Origin: Desulfocurvus sp.
Lineage (GTDB): Bacteria > Desulfobacterota > Desulfovibrionia > Desulfovibrionales > Desulfovibrionaceae
Direction of reading: 5' to 3'
DNA length: 18,022 nt
Assembly (NCBI RefSeq): GCF_023230885.1
Contig: NZ_JALNWM010000047.1
Coordinates: forward strand, 1 to 18,022
Shown: positions 8,477 through 15,423 of the stretch, piece by piece
Numbering within the stretch: position 1 is the first letter of the stretch
How the letters are laid out: every line of letters starts with the position of its first letter
Made by a program: the position numbers and the translations under genes
The notes under the pieces: model-generated
What the model was told of the DNA's origin: nothing
The model's database searches: none
What the model saw: the letters and a program-made list of their open reading frames with translations, nothing else

Positions 8477-8836
8477 ATGAAGCTTTCTAAGAACGAAGCG
8501 CGTCTGCGCAGGAAGATCCGCATCCGCAAGAAGGTGAGCGGGACTGCCGAGCGCCCCCGGCTGTGCGTGTACCGTTCCAATGCGCACATCTATGCGCAGC
8601 TCGTCGACGACCTGACGGGCTCCACCATCGCCTCCGCCTCGTCCCTGGCCTTCGTCAAGAGCGGCCAGGAGACCAAGCCCAACAAGGTTGGCGCCGAGGC
8701 CGTGGGCCGCGAGATCGCGAAGCTGGCTAAGGAAAAGAACGTCGAGACCGTGGTGTTCGACCGCAACGGCTACCTGTATCATGGCCGTATCAAGGCCTTG
8801 GCCGACGGCGCCCGCGAGGGCGGTCTGAAATTCTAA
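8477..8836 (+). CDS. rplR: 50S ribosomal protein L18
   Basis: L18 binds 5S rRNA and, with L5, attaches it to the 50S subunit. The 119-residue product starts with a basic tail (MKLSKNEARLRRKIRIRKKV), followed by RPRLCVYRSNAHIYAQLVDD and the C-terminal VVFDRNGYLYHGRIKALADG, both typical. The start lies 9 bases after rplF, with GGGTAAGG overlapping the rplF stop region. Confidence 0.97.
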   Translation: MKLSKNEARLRRKIRIRKKVSGTAERPRLCVYRSNAHIYAQLVDDLTGSTIASASSLAFVKSGQETKPNKVGAEAVGREIAKLAKEKNVETVVFDRNGYLYHGRIKALADGAREGGLKF

Positions 8837-8852
8837 GCTGCGGAAGGGACAA

Positions 8853-9392
8853 ATGGCTATTGAACGCGAACGTAAGGGTCCCCGGAAGGAGGCTCGCAAG
8901 GAGCCCCAGGAAGACCTCGGCATCATCGAGAAGATCGTCTACCTGAACCGCGTGGCCAAGGTCGTCAAGGGCGGCCGGCGCTTCAGCTTCAGCGCCCTGG
9001 TGGTTGTGGGCGACGGCAAGGGTTCGGTGGGCTACGGCCTGGGCAAGGCCGTCGAGGTCCCCGAGGCCATCCGCAAGGCCAGCGAGCAGGCCAAGAAGAC
9101 CATGAAGAAGGTCGCCCTGCTCGACGGCACCCTGCCGTATGAGACCCTTGGCCGCTTTGGCGCCGCGCGCGTCATGCTCAAGCCCGCTTCCAAGGGTACC
9201 GGAATCATCGCCGGCGGCCCGGTGCGTGCCGTCATGGAGGCCGCGGGTGTCCACGACATCCTGACCAAGGCCATCGGCACCAACAACCCGCACAACGTCC
9301 TCAAGGCGACCATGGAAGGGCTGACCTCCCTGCGTAGCGCCGACCAGGTCTCCAGGCTGCGCGGGAAGAAAGTCGAAACGCCCAGGAAGTAG
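8853..9392 (+). CDS. rpsE: 30S ribosomal protein S5
   Basis: S5 contributes to mRNA unwinding and decoding accuracy. The 179-residue product has a charged N-terminal extension (about residues 1-20, rich in Arg, Lys and Glu) before the double-stranded RNA-binding domain (VVKGGRRFSFSALVVVGDG, with the following GSVGYGLGKA). The C-terminal domain has GTGIIAGGPVRAVMEAAGV and the NPHNVLKAT motif. GGAAGGGA at 8842-8849 supports ATG 8853. The extension makes it about a dozen residues longer than E. coli S5. Confidence 0.97.
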   Translation: MAIERERKGPRKEARKEPQEDLGIIEKIVYLNRVAKVVKGGRRFSFSALVVVGDGKGSVGYGLGKAVEVPEAIRKASEQAKKTMKKVALLDGTLPYETLGRFGAARVMLKPASKGTGIIAGGPVRAVMEAAGVHDILTKAIGTNNPHNVLKATMEGLTSLRSADQVSRLRGKKVETPRK

Positions 9393-9407
9393 CGGGGGAG
9401 ACGCGAC

Positions 9408-9584
9408 ATGGACACCATCAAGGTCACACTGGTGAAGAGCCTGATCGGCTGTTCCCCCAAGCAGCGCGCCACCGTGCACGCTCTGGGCCTGCGCAAGATC
9501 CGCCAGGTGAAGGAACTGCCCAAGAACGATGCCGTGCTCGGCATGGTCGAGAGAATCAACCATCTCGTCGAGGTTGTGGAATAA
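9408..9584 (+). CDS. rpmD: 50S ribosomal protein L30
   Basis: L30 is a small 50S protein found in many but not all bacteria. The 58-residue reading frame starts MDTIKVTLVKSLIGCSPKQR and continues with VHALGLRKIRQVKEL, the L30 signature, ending in NHLVEVVE. GGGGGAG at 9394-9400 precedes the ATG by 7 bases. The stop TAA shares its last A with the ATG of rplO (TAATG, 9582-9586), so the two are probably translationally coupled. The position between rpsE and rplO is the classical one. Confidence 0.96.
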   Translation: MDTIKVTLVKSLIGCSPKQRATVHALGLRKIRQVKELPKNDAVLGMVERINHLVEVVE

Positions 9585-10033
9585 TGAGACTGCACGAACT
9601 GTATCCGTATCCGGAAGAGCGCCGGGACCGCAAGCGCGTCGGCCGCGGCCACGCCTCCGGCCAGGGCGGCACCTCCGGCAAGGGCCACAAGGGCCAGAAC
9701 GCCCGCTCCGGCGGCGGCACCCCCGCCCACTTCGAGGGCGGCCAGATGCCCCTGGCCCGGCGTCTGCCCAAGCGCGGCTTCAAGAACAGCCTGTTCCGCG
9801 TGGTCTACCAGCCCCTGGCCGTGGGCCGCATTGCCGCCGCCTTCGCCGGGCAGGCCGAGATCTCCCTGGAGGACATCTACGCCAAGGGTCTGGTGCGTCG
9901 CGGCGCGCTGGTCAAGGTCCTGGCCGACGGGGAACTCGCGGCGGCCATCACCGTGGAGGCGCACCGCTTCAGCAAGTCCGCGGCAGAGAAGATCGCTGCC
10001 GCCGGCGGAACCGCTAAGGCACTGGAAGGGTAA
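9584..10033 (+). CDS. rplO: 50S ribosomal protein L15
   Basis: L15 is a late-assembly 50S protein that threads through 23S rRNA with a glycine-rich N-terminal extension. That extension is clear here: GRGHASGQGGTSGKGHKGQN and the following RSGGGTPAHFEGGQMPL. The globular domain follows with RLPKRGFKN; total length is 149 residues. The ATG overlaps the rpmD stop by one base and GAGG at 9570-9573 is the only nearby ribosome binding site. Confidence 0.97.
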   Translation: MRLHELYPYPEERRDRKRVGRGHASGQGGTSGKGHKGQNARSGGGTPAHFEGGQMPLARRLPKRGFKNSLFRVVYQPLAVGRIAAAFAGQAEISLEDIYAKGLVRRGALVKVLADGELAAAITVEAHRFSKSAAEKIAAAGGTAKALEG

Positions 10034-10038
10034 TTGAC

Positions 10039-11355
10039 GTGGCATTATCCGGGGTTGAGAATCTCGCCAGGCTGCCTGAACTGAAGAAAAGGCTCCTGTG
10101 GACGCTCGGTCTGCTGGCGTTCTACCGCGTCGGCATCCATGTCCCCACCCCTGGGGTGGACACCGCCGCGCTGCAGGACTTCTTCGCCCAGGTTTCCAAT
10201 ACGCTGTTCGGCATATTCAACATGTTCTCGGGCGGAGGGTTGGAGAACTTCTCCATCTTCGCCCTGGGCATCATGCCGTACATCTCGGCGTCCATCATCA
10301 TCCAGCTGTTGACGGTGGTCAGCCCCGAGCTCAAGCGCCTGTCCAAGGAGGAGGGCGCTGCGGGCCGCAAGAAGATCACGCAGTACACCCGCTACGGCAC
10401 CGTGCTGATCACCGTGGTCCAGGGCCTGTTCATCGCCATCGGCCTGGAGAACATGCAAAGCCCCACGGGCGCGCCCGTGGTGCTGGACGCCGGCTGGGGC
10501 TTCCGGCTGACGACCATCATCACGCTCACTGCGGGCACGGTGCTGATCATGTGGCTGGGCGAGCAGATGACCGAGCGCGGCATCGGCAACGGCATCTCGC
10601 TGATCATCTTCGGCGGCATCGTCGCCGGGCTGCCCGCAGGCATCGGCAACACCTTCCAGCTCATGGGCGCGGGCGAGATCAGCCTGTTCGTCCTGCTGCT
10701 GGTGGTCGCGTTCATGGTTGCGGTTCTGGGCGGCATCGTGTACATGGAGCGCGCGCAGCGCAGGATCCCCATCCAGTACGCCAAGCGTATGGTCGGGCGG
10801 CGCATGTATGGCGGGCAGACCACGCACCTGCCCTTGCGGGTGAACACCGCCGGTGTGATCCCGCCCATCTTCGCGTCGTCGATCCTGATGTTCCCGGCGA
10901 CTTTGGCCCAGTTCTCCCAGGTGGACTGGCTCCAGGAGGCCGCCGCGTGGTTCGACCCCGCGGGGCTGATCTACAACGTGTGTTTCGTCGGGATGATCGT
11001 GTTCTTCTGCTTCTTCTACACGGCGATCATTTTCGATCCGAAAGACATCGCCGAGAACATCAAGAAGCAGGGCGGTTTCATCCCGGGCATCCGCCCGGGC
11101 GCCAAGACCCACGAGTACATCGACCGGGTCCTGGTCCGCATCACCCTGTGGGGCGCGCTGTACATTTCCGCCGTCTGCGTGCTGCCCATGGTGCTCATCA
11201 GCAAGATCGGCGTGCCGTTCTACTTCGGCGGCACCTCGCTGCTGATCGTTGTCGGCGTGTCCATGGACTTCATGTCCCAGATCGAGTCCTATCTCATCAG
11301 CCGCCAGTATGAGGGGCTCATGGGCAAGCAGGGCAGAATCAAGGGGCGGCGTTAG
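10039..11355 (+). CDS. secY: Protein translocase subunit SecY
   Basis: SecY forms the protein-conducting channel of the inner membrane with SecE and SecG. The 438-residue product has ten hydrophobic segments in the expected order, beginning around residues 19-36 and ending with a segment around residues 388-408. Conserved features are LGIMPYISASIIIQL in TM2, MTERGIGNGISLIIFGGI before and in TM5, the cytosolic loop QTTHLPLRVNTAGVIPPIFA, and GGFIPGIRPGAKT in the loop used for SecA and ribosome contact. The start is GTG at 10039, with GGAAGGG at 10024-10030. It lies 5 bases after rplO, the normal end of the spc operon. Confidence 0.98.
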   Translation: MALSGVENLARLPELKKRLLWTLGLLAFYRVGIHVPTPGVDTAALQDFFAQVSNTLFGIFNMFSGGGLENFSIFALGIMPYISASIIIQLLTVVSPELKRLSKEEGAAGRKKITQYTRYGTVLITVVQGLFIAIGLENMQSPTGAPVVLDAGWGFRLTTIITLTAGTVLIMWLGEQMTERGIGNGISLIIFGGIVAGLPAGIGNTFQLMGAGEISLFVLLLVVAFMVAVLGGIVYMERAQRRIPIQYAKRMVGRRMYGGQTTHLPLRVNTAGVIPPIFASSILMFPATLAQFSQVDWLQEAAAWFDPAGLIYNVCFVGMIVFFCFFYTAIIFDPKDIAENIKKQGGFIPGIRPGAKTHEYIDRVLVRITLWGALYISAVCVLPMVLISKIGVPFYFGGTSLLIVVGVSMDFMSQIESYLISRQYEGLMGKQGRIKGRR

Positions 11356-11358
11356 GCT

Positions 11359-12126
11359 TTGAAAAAGTTTCGGGGCATCTACATCAAGAACAGCGCGGAA
11401 ATCGCGCTGATGCGTGAGGCCAGCCGCATCGTGTCGGTGATCCTCGACGCCCTGGGCGAAGCCGTGGAGCCTGGTGTTCCCACCATGCACTTCGAGGACA
11501 TCGCCCAGGACATGTGCCGGCGGTTCGGGGTGCAGCCCGCCTTTCAGGGCTACGGCGGTTTCCCTTTCGCGCTGTGCTGCTCTGTGAACGAGGAGATCGT
11601 CCACGGGTTCCCGTCGCGCGAGCGCATCCTGCGCGAGGGCGATGTGGTGAGCTTCGACATGGGCGTGATCTACGAGCGCTTCTACGGCGACTCGGCCCGG
11701 ACCTACCCGGTGGGAACGGTGAGCGAGCAGGCCCGCACGTTGCTGGACGTGACCCGCGAGTCCCTGAACCGGGGCATCGCCCAGGCGATGCCCGGCAACA
11801 ACCTGTACGATGTGTCCCGGGCCGTGCAGGACTATGTCGAGGGGCTGGGGTTCAGCGTGGTGCGCCGGTTCGTGGGCCACGGCATCGGCAGCAAGCTGCA
11901 CGAGAAGCCCGAGGTCCCGAACTTCGTGCCCTCGGGCACGGTCGGCCCGGTGCTCAAGCCGGGCATGGTGTTGGCCATCGAGCCCATGGTCTGCGTCGGG
12001 AGCTACGAAGTGGAGATACTCGAAGACAAGTGGACAGCCGTGACAAAAGATCGTAAATTGTCCGCCCATTTCGAGCATACGGTGGCGGTGACCCACGACG
12101 GGCCCGTCGTCCTGAGTGTGAGCTGA
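11359..12126 (+). CDS. map: Type I methionine aminopeptidase
   Basis: This enzyme removes the initiator Met from nascent proteins in the cytoplasm. The 255-residue product carries the full metal site of the family: Asp100, Asp111, His174, Glu208 and Glu239, in VSFDMG, GDSARTYPVG, GHGIGSKLHE, AIEPMV and FEHTVAVT contexts. His82 in EIVHGFPS matches the substrate-binding His. The start is TTG at 11359, 3 bases after the secY stop, with AAGGGG at 11341-11346 as the likely ribosome binding site. No ATG upstream gives a better start, and the TTG product begins MKKFRGIYIKN. Unlike many bacteria there is neither adk before it nor infA after it. Confidence 0.97.
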   Translation: MKKFRGIYIKNSAEIALMREASRIVSVILDALGEAVEPGVPTMHFEDIAQDMCRRFGVQPAFQGYGGFPFALCCSVNEEIVHGFPSRERILREGDVVSFDMGVIYERFYGDSARTYPVGTVSEQARTLLDVTRESLNRGIAQAMPGNNLYDVSRAVQDYVEGLGFSVVRRFVGHGIGSKLHEKPEVPNFVPSGTVGPVLKPGMVLAIEPMVCVGSYEVEILEDKWTAVTKDRKLSAHFEHTVAVTHDGPVVLSVS

Positions 12127-12206
12127 GCGCCGCGGGCGTCTGCCTGGGCAACGAATTCAAGACCGGAGCGCTTCCGCCCGGTTGCAATGCAAGTGGAGAA
12201 CAGGTC
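12127..12206. other. 80-base spacer between map and rpmJ
   Basis: This is the largest gap inside the ribosomal block. I find no gene, no infA remnant, no T-run terminator and no convincing -35/-10 pair. The only structure is a weak inverted repeat, CGGA-GCGCT-TCCG. The 3' end holds AAGTGGAG and ACAGG ahead of the rpmJ ATG. It could hold an internal promoter for the alpha-type genes, but nothing in the sequence proves this. Confidence 0.4.
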
Positions 12207-12320
12207 ATGAAAGTCAGACCCTCTGTCAAGAGAATGTGCCCTAAGTGCAAGGTGATCCGCCGCAAGGGCGTTCTGCGCGTGATTTGCGAAAACCCCCGGC
12301 ACAAGCAGCGCCAGGGCTAA
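12207..12320 (+). CDS. rpmJ: 50S ribosomal protein L36, zinc-binding form
   Basis: L36 is the smallest ribosomal protein and stabilises 23S rRNA near the factor-binding region. The 37-residue product starts MKVRPSVKRMCPKCKVIRRK and ends NPRHKQRQG, matching the family almost exactly. The zinc ligands Cys11, Cys14, Cys27 and His32 are all present, so this is the zinc-binding rather than the zinc-free paralogue. It sits between map and rpsM. Confidence 0.98.
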   Translation: MKVRPSVKRMCPKCKVIRRKGVLRVICENPRHKQRQG

Positions 12321-12339
12321 GGAATAAGGGGAAATCGAC

Positions 12340-12711
12340 GTGGCACGTATTGCTGGTATCGAACTGCCCAGGAACAAGCGTCTGGACATCGCCCTGACGT
12401 ACATCTACGGCATCGGGCACACCACCGCGCTGCAGATCCTGGACACGGTCGGCGTGGACTGGAACCAGAACACCGACGACCTTTCGGCTGAGGCCGCCAA
12501 CGAGATCCGCAAGGAGATCGAGGACAACCACAAGGTCGAAGGCGACCTGCGCCGCGAGGTCCAGGCCAACATCAAGCGGCTGATGGATATCGGCTGCTAC
12601 CGCGGCCTGCGGCACCGTCGCGGCCTGCCGGTCCACGGCCAGCGCACCCACACCAACGCCCGCACCCGCAAGGGTCCGCGCCGTTCGGTGGTGGGCAAGA
12701 AGAAAAAGTAG
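12340..12711 (+). CDS. rpsM: 30S ribosomal protein S13
   Basis: S13 sits at the top of the 30S head and contacts the P-site tRNA and the 50S subunit. The 123-residue product starts with GTG (MARIAGIELPRNKRLDIALT) and shows YIYGIGHTTA, the helix-two-turn-helix region, and the C-terminal RHRRGLPVHGQRTHTNARTR signature with a lysine-rich tail (GKKKK). AAGGAATAAGGGGA between 12319 and 12332 provides the ribosome binding site. It is the first gene of the alpha-type set. Confidence 0.98.
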   Translation: MARIAGIELPRNKRLDIALTYIYGIGHTTALQILDTVGVDWNQNTDDLSAEAANEIRKEIEDNHKVEGDLRREVQANIKRLMDIGCYRGLRHRRGLPVHGQRTHTNARTRKGPRRSVVGKKKK

Positions 12712-12751
12712 CTGCGGCAGACACATTTCAATAGTACGGAGATGAAGGACA

Positions 12752-13141
12752 ATGGCTAGACCCCGCCGTACCGGCAAGAAGAAGGAAAAGAAGAACGTTC
12801 CGGTGGGCATCGCCCACGTTCGTGCTTCCTTCAACAACACGATCATCACCTTCACCGACCTGAAGGGCAACGTGGTCTCCTGGGCCACCGCTGGCGGCAT
12901 GGGCTTCAAGGGCTCGCGCAAGAGCACTCCCTTCGCCGCCCAGGTCGCCGCGGAGACCGCGGCCAAGAAGGCCATGGAAAACGGCATGCGCACCGTGGGC
13001 GTGCTCGTGAAGGGCCCTGGCGCCGGGCGCGAGGCCGCCATGCGCGCCATCAACAACGCTGGCATGAAGGTGTCCTTCATGCGCGACGTGACGCCCATCC
13101 CGCACAACGGCTGCCGTCCGCCCAAGCGGCGCCGGGTCTAA
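12752..13141 (+). CDS. rpsK: 30S ribosomal protein S11
   Basis: S11 is a platform protein of the 30S subunit near the mRNA exit. The 129-residue product contains HVRASFNNTIITFTDLKGN, the strongly conserved SSAG-like GGMGFKGSRKSTPFAAQ, and the C-terminal DVTPIPHNGCRPPKRRRV. GAAGGA at 12744-12749 is near the ATG, though the spacer is only 2 bases, so the preceding GGAG (12738-12741) may be used instead. A 40-base spacer separates it from rpsM. Confidence 0.98.
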   Translation: MARPRRTGKKKEKKNVPVGIAHVRASFNNTIITFTDLKGNVVSWATAGGMGFKGSRKSTPFAAQVAAETAAKKAMENGMRTVGVLVKGPGAGREAAMRAINNAGMKVSFMRDVTPIPHNGCRPPKRRRV

Positions 13142-13168
13142 CCGCCCGAATTTTCGGAGGAATCTGTT

Positions 13169-13795
13169 TTGGCTAGATATACCGAAGCGAAATGCCGCAT
13201 CTGCCGCCGCGAAGGGCAGAAGCTGTTTTTGAAGGGTGACCGCTGCTTCACGGACAAGTGCTCCTACGAGCGCCGTCCCTATGTGCCCGGCCAGCACGGC
13301 CGCGGCCGCAAGAAGATCAGCGACTACGCGATCCAGCTGCGCGAGAAGCAGAAGGTTCGCCGCATGTACGGCGTTCTGGAGAAGCAGTTCCGCAGCTACT
13401 TCGAGCAGGCCGACATGCAAAAGGGCGTCACCGGCACCAACCTGCTGGCCCTGCTCGAAATGCGCCTGGACAACGTGATCTACCGCATGGGCTTCGCCAA
13501 CTCGCGCGACCAGGCCCGCCAGCTGGTGCGCCACGGCGTGTTCCAGCTCAACGGGCAGCGCGTCAACATCCCCTCCATGCAGGTGCGCCAGTCCGACGTG
13601 GTCACCGTGCGCGAAGAGAGCCGCAAGATCCCCGTGATCCAAGAGGCTCAGGAAGTGATCGCCCGGCGCGGCTGCCCCGATTGGCTCGAAGTTGACGGTC
13701 CGAACCTCAAGGGCACCATCAAGGCCCGTCCGGTGCGCGAGGACATCCAGTTCCCCATCAACGAGCAGCTGATCGTCGAGTTGTACTCCAAATAG
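13169..13795 (+). CDS. rpsD: 30S ribosomal protein S4, zinc-binding form
   Basis: S4 initiates 30S assembly and helps unwind mRNA; in E. coli it represses the alpha operon. The 208-residue product keeps the N-terminal zinc knuckle Cys9, Cys12, Cys26, Cys31. The S4 RNA-binding domain shows RLDNVIYRMGFANSRDQARQ and the following LVRHGVFQLNGQ. The start is TTG at 13169 with CGGAGGAA at 13155-13162. It begins MARYTEAKCRICRREGQKL, so a later start would remove the zinc site. Confidence 0.97.
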   Translation: MARYTEAKCRICRREGQKLFLKGDRCFTDKCSYERRPYVPGQHGRGRKKISDYAIQLREKQKVRRMYGVLEKQFRSYFEQADMQKGVTGTNLLALLEMRLDNVIYRMGFANSRDQARQLVRHGVFQLNGQRVNIPSMQVRQSDVVTVREESRKIPVIQEAQEVIARRGCPDWLEVDGPNLKGTIKARPVREDIQFPINEQLIVELYSK

Positions 13796-13808
13796 CTAGG
13801 GAGCCAAG

Positions 13809-14852
13809 ATGATCATCCAAGACGGCGACAAACTGATCAACACGCGAAACTGGTCCGAACTGGTGAAGCCGGAGCAGATCGTTCGCGACTCCAAGAGCAC
13901 GGGGACCTACGCCAGGTTCACCTGCGAGCCCCTGGAGCGCGGCTTCGGCACCACCATCGGCAACGCGTTGCGGCGCGTGCTGCTGTCCTCCCTGCAGGGG
14001 GCGGCGGCGGTTTCCGCCCGGATCGAGGGCGTCCAGCATGAGTTCACCACCATCCCCGGCGTGCTCGAGGATGTGACGGACGTCGTCCTCAACCTCAAGA
14101 TGGTGCGTTTCGCCATGTCCTCCGAGGAGCCCCAGCGCCTGGTGCTGGAGGCCAACAAGCAGGGCAGGGTGACCGCCTCCGCCATCCGCGAGAACCAGCG
14201 TGTGACCGTGCTGAACAAGGATCAGCACATCGCGACCCTGACCGAGGACGTGAAGCTGCGCATCGACCTGGAGATCCGCATGGGCAAAGGCTATGTGCCC
14301 GCCGACATGCACGAGGAGGTCTCCGACGAGATCGGCCTCATCCGGCTGGACGCCAGCTATTCGCCCGTGAAGAAGGTCGCCTATACGGTGGAGCAGGCCC
14401 GCGTGGGCCAGATGACCAACTACGACAAGCTCATCCTCGAAGTGTGGACCGACGGTTCCGTTTCGCCCGAGGATGCCGTGGCCTACAGCGCCAAGATCCT
14501 CAAGGACCAGCTCACGGTGTTCATCAACTTCGATGAGCAGACCTCCGACGAGGACCGCTCGCAGCCCGGCGGGTGCGACAGCGTCAATCCGAACCTGTTC
14601 AAGGGCATCGACGAGCTGGAGCTCTCCGTGCGCGCCACCAACTGCCTGAAGAGTGCCAATATCCGCACCGTCGGCGAACTGGTGCAGCGCTCCGAGGGCG
14701 AGATGCTCAAGACCAAGAACTTCGGGCGCAAGTCCCTCGACGAGATCAAGCGCATCCTGGCCGACATGGGCCTGGAATTCGGCATGACCGTTGACGGCTT
14801 CCAGGAACACTACGAGGACTGGCTGAAGAGGAAGGAAAGCGATGAGGCATAG
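13809..14852 (+). CDS. rpoA: RNA polymerase alpha subunit
   Basis: The alpha subunit dimerises to start RNA polymerase assembly and its C-terminal domain binds promoter UP elements and activators. The N-terminal domain shows EPLERGFGTTIGNALRRVLL (about residues 40-59) and the PGVLEDVTDVVLNLK stretch. An acidic linker near residues 241-258 leads to the C-terminal domain, with SVRATNCLKSANIRTVGEL and FGRKSLDEIK. Arg275 corresponds to the DNA-contacting Arg265 of E. coli. The length is 347 residues. AGGGAG at 13798-13803 precedes the ATG by 5 bases. The last 11 bases overlap rplQ. Confidence 0.98.
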   Translation: MIIQDGDKLINTRNWSELVKPEQIVRDSKSTGTYARFTCEPLERGFGTTIGNALRRVLLSSLQGAAAVSARIEGVQHEFTTIPGVLEDVTDVVLNLKMVRFAMSSEEPQRLVLEANKQGRVTASAIRENQRVTVLNKDQHIATLTEDVKLRIDLEIRMGKGYVPADMHEEVSDEIGLIRLDASYSPVKKVAYTVEQARVGQMTNYDKLILEVWTDGSVSPEDAVAYSAKILKDQLTVFINFDEQTSDEDRSQPGGCDSVNPNLFKGIDELELSVRATNCLKSANIRTVGELVQRSEGEMLKTKNFGRKSLDEIKRILADMGLEFGMTVDGFQEHYEDWLKRKESDEA

Positions 14853-15318
14853 AAAAAGCGGAAGAAAGTTCAACCGCAGCAGCTCCCATCGGAAGGCCAT
14901 GTTCCGTAATATGGCCAAGTCGCTGATCGTGTATGGTCGCATCCGCACCACCGAGAAGCGGGCCAAGGAACTGCGCGGCGTGGTGGAGCGCCTGGTGCGT
15001 TTCGCCCTGCAAAACGATGTCCCGGCGCGCCGCGAGGCCTACAAGGTCCTGGGCAACCATTCGCTGGTCAAGAAGCTCTTCGACGAAATCGGCCCGCTGT
15101 TCGCCGGTGTTCCCGGCGGCTACACCCGCGTGCTGAAGCTTGGCCTGCCGCGTACGGGCGACAGTGCGCCCATGGCCGTGATCGAGTTCTCGCGCTCGGC
15201 CGAGCAGGCCGACGCCCCGGCGCCTGCCGCCAAGGCCGAGGCCAAGCCCGCCAAGGCTGAGCCCAAGGCCGAACCCAAGGCCGAACCCAAGGCCGAGGCT
15301 GAAAAGCCCGCCGAATAG
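14842..15318 (+). CDS. rplQ: 50S ribosomal protein L17 with Ala-Lys-Glu-Pro tail
   Basis: L17 is a 50S protein near the exit-tunnel rim. The core (residues 1 to about 118) shows MRHRKSGRKFNRSSSHRKAM, the NMAKSLIVYGRIRTTEKRAK stretch, and the C-terminal GYTRVLKLGLPRTGDSAPMA. The remaining 40 residues form a low-complexity tail made of Ala, Lys, Glu and Pro, with KAEP repeated, so the product is 158 residues against about 120-130 for the plain family. The ATG overlaps the rpoA end by 11 bases, with AGGAAGGAAA just upstream inside rpoA. It is the last gene before the terminators. Confidence 0.97.
   Translation: MRHRKSGRKFNRSSSHRKAMFRNMAKSLIVYGRIRTTEKRAKELRGVVERLVRFALQNDVPARREAYKVLGNHSLVKKLFDEIGPLFAGVPGGYTRVLKLGLPRTGDSAPMAVIEFSRSAEQADAPAPAAKAEAKPAKAEPKAEPKAEPKAEAEKPAE
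15262..15297 (+). repeat. Three tandem 12-base repeats in the rplQ tail
   Basis: The unit CCCAAGGCCGAA occurs at 15262-15273 and 15274-15285, and a third copy at 15286-15297 ends in G instead of A. Each copy encodes Pro-Lys-Ala-Glu, in frame. Looser copies lie just upstream (AAGCCCGCCAAGGCTGAG). The near-identity of the copies suggests recent slippage expansion. Confidence 0.9.
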
Positions 15319-15332
15319 GCTATAGCCTTTTT
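15317..15332 (+). terminator. Short palindrome with T run at the rplQ stop codon
   Basis: AGGCTATAGCCT (15317-15328) is a perfect 12-base palindrome and begins inside the rplQ TAG stop; TTTT follows directly. As a hairpin it would have only about four base pairs around TATA, so it is a weak terminator at best and may only assist the stronger one 15 bases downstream. Confidence 0.45.
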
Positions 15333-15346
15333 CGATGGAAAACGAT

Positions 15347-15378
15347 AAAAAGACAGGCCGCAAGGCCTGTCTTTTTTC
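15347..15378 (+). terminator. Strong intrinsic terminator after the ribosomal block
   Basis: The left arm AAAAAGACAGGCC (15347-15359), the loop GCAA (15360-15363) and the right arm GGCCTGTCTTTTT (15364-15376) form a perfect 13-base-pair stem, with the T run extending to 15377. The A run on the left arm makes it able to act on the opposite strand as well. It separates the ribosomal protein operon from the lysR-selD group. Confidence 0.95.
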
Positions 15379-15383
15379 ATGTC

Positions 15384-15423
15384 CGGCGGCGGCGCCCCGC
15401 ATTGTGCGGGCGTGCCGCCGCCG
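15384..15423. promoter_or_regulatory. Large GC-rich hairpin upstream of the LysR gene
   Basis: A 10-base-pair lower stem (15384-15393 with 15414-15423), an internal loop of 2 and 3 bases, and a 6-base-pair upper stem CCCGCA/TGCGGG (15396-15401 with 15405-15410) around TTG form a long imperfect hairpin. No T run follows, so it is not an ordinary terminator. A 12-base perfect palindrome CCGGGCGCCCGG lies at 15435-15446. I see no clear promoter hexamers here. The role is unknown: it could be a leader structure, an operator, or a chance effect of the GC-rich composition. Confidence 0.4.

Noticed and set aside
6701..8926. A 741-codon open frame on the minus strand opposite rplE to rplR
   Set aside because: It is antisense to five ribosomal protein genes. 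Length alone is expected in GC-rich DNA, where antisense stop codons are rare.
10045..12096. A 683-codon open frame on the minus strand opposite secY and map
   Set aside because: It crosses two well-supported genes and is rich in His, Ala, Asp and Gly, as expected from the antisense of GC-rich codons. It has no family motif and no promoter or ribosome binding site of its own.
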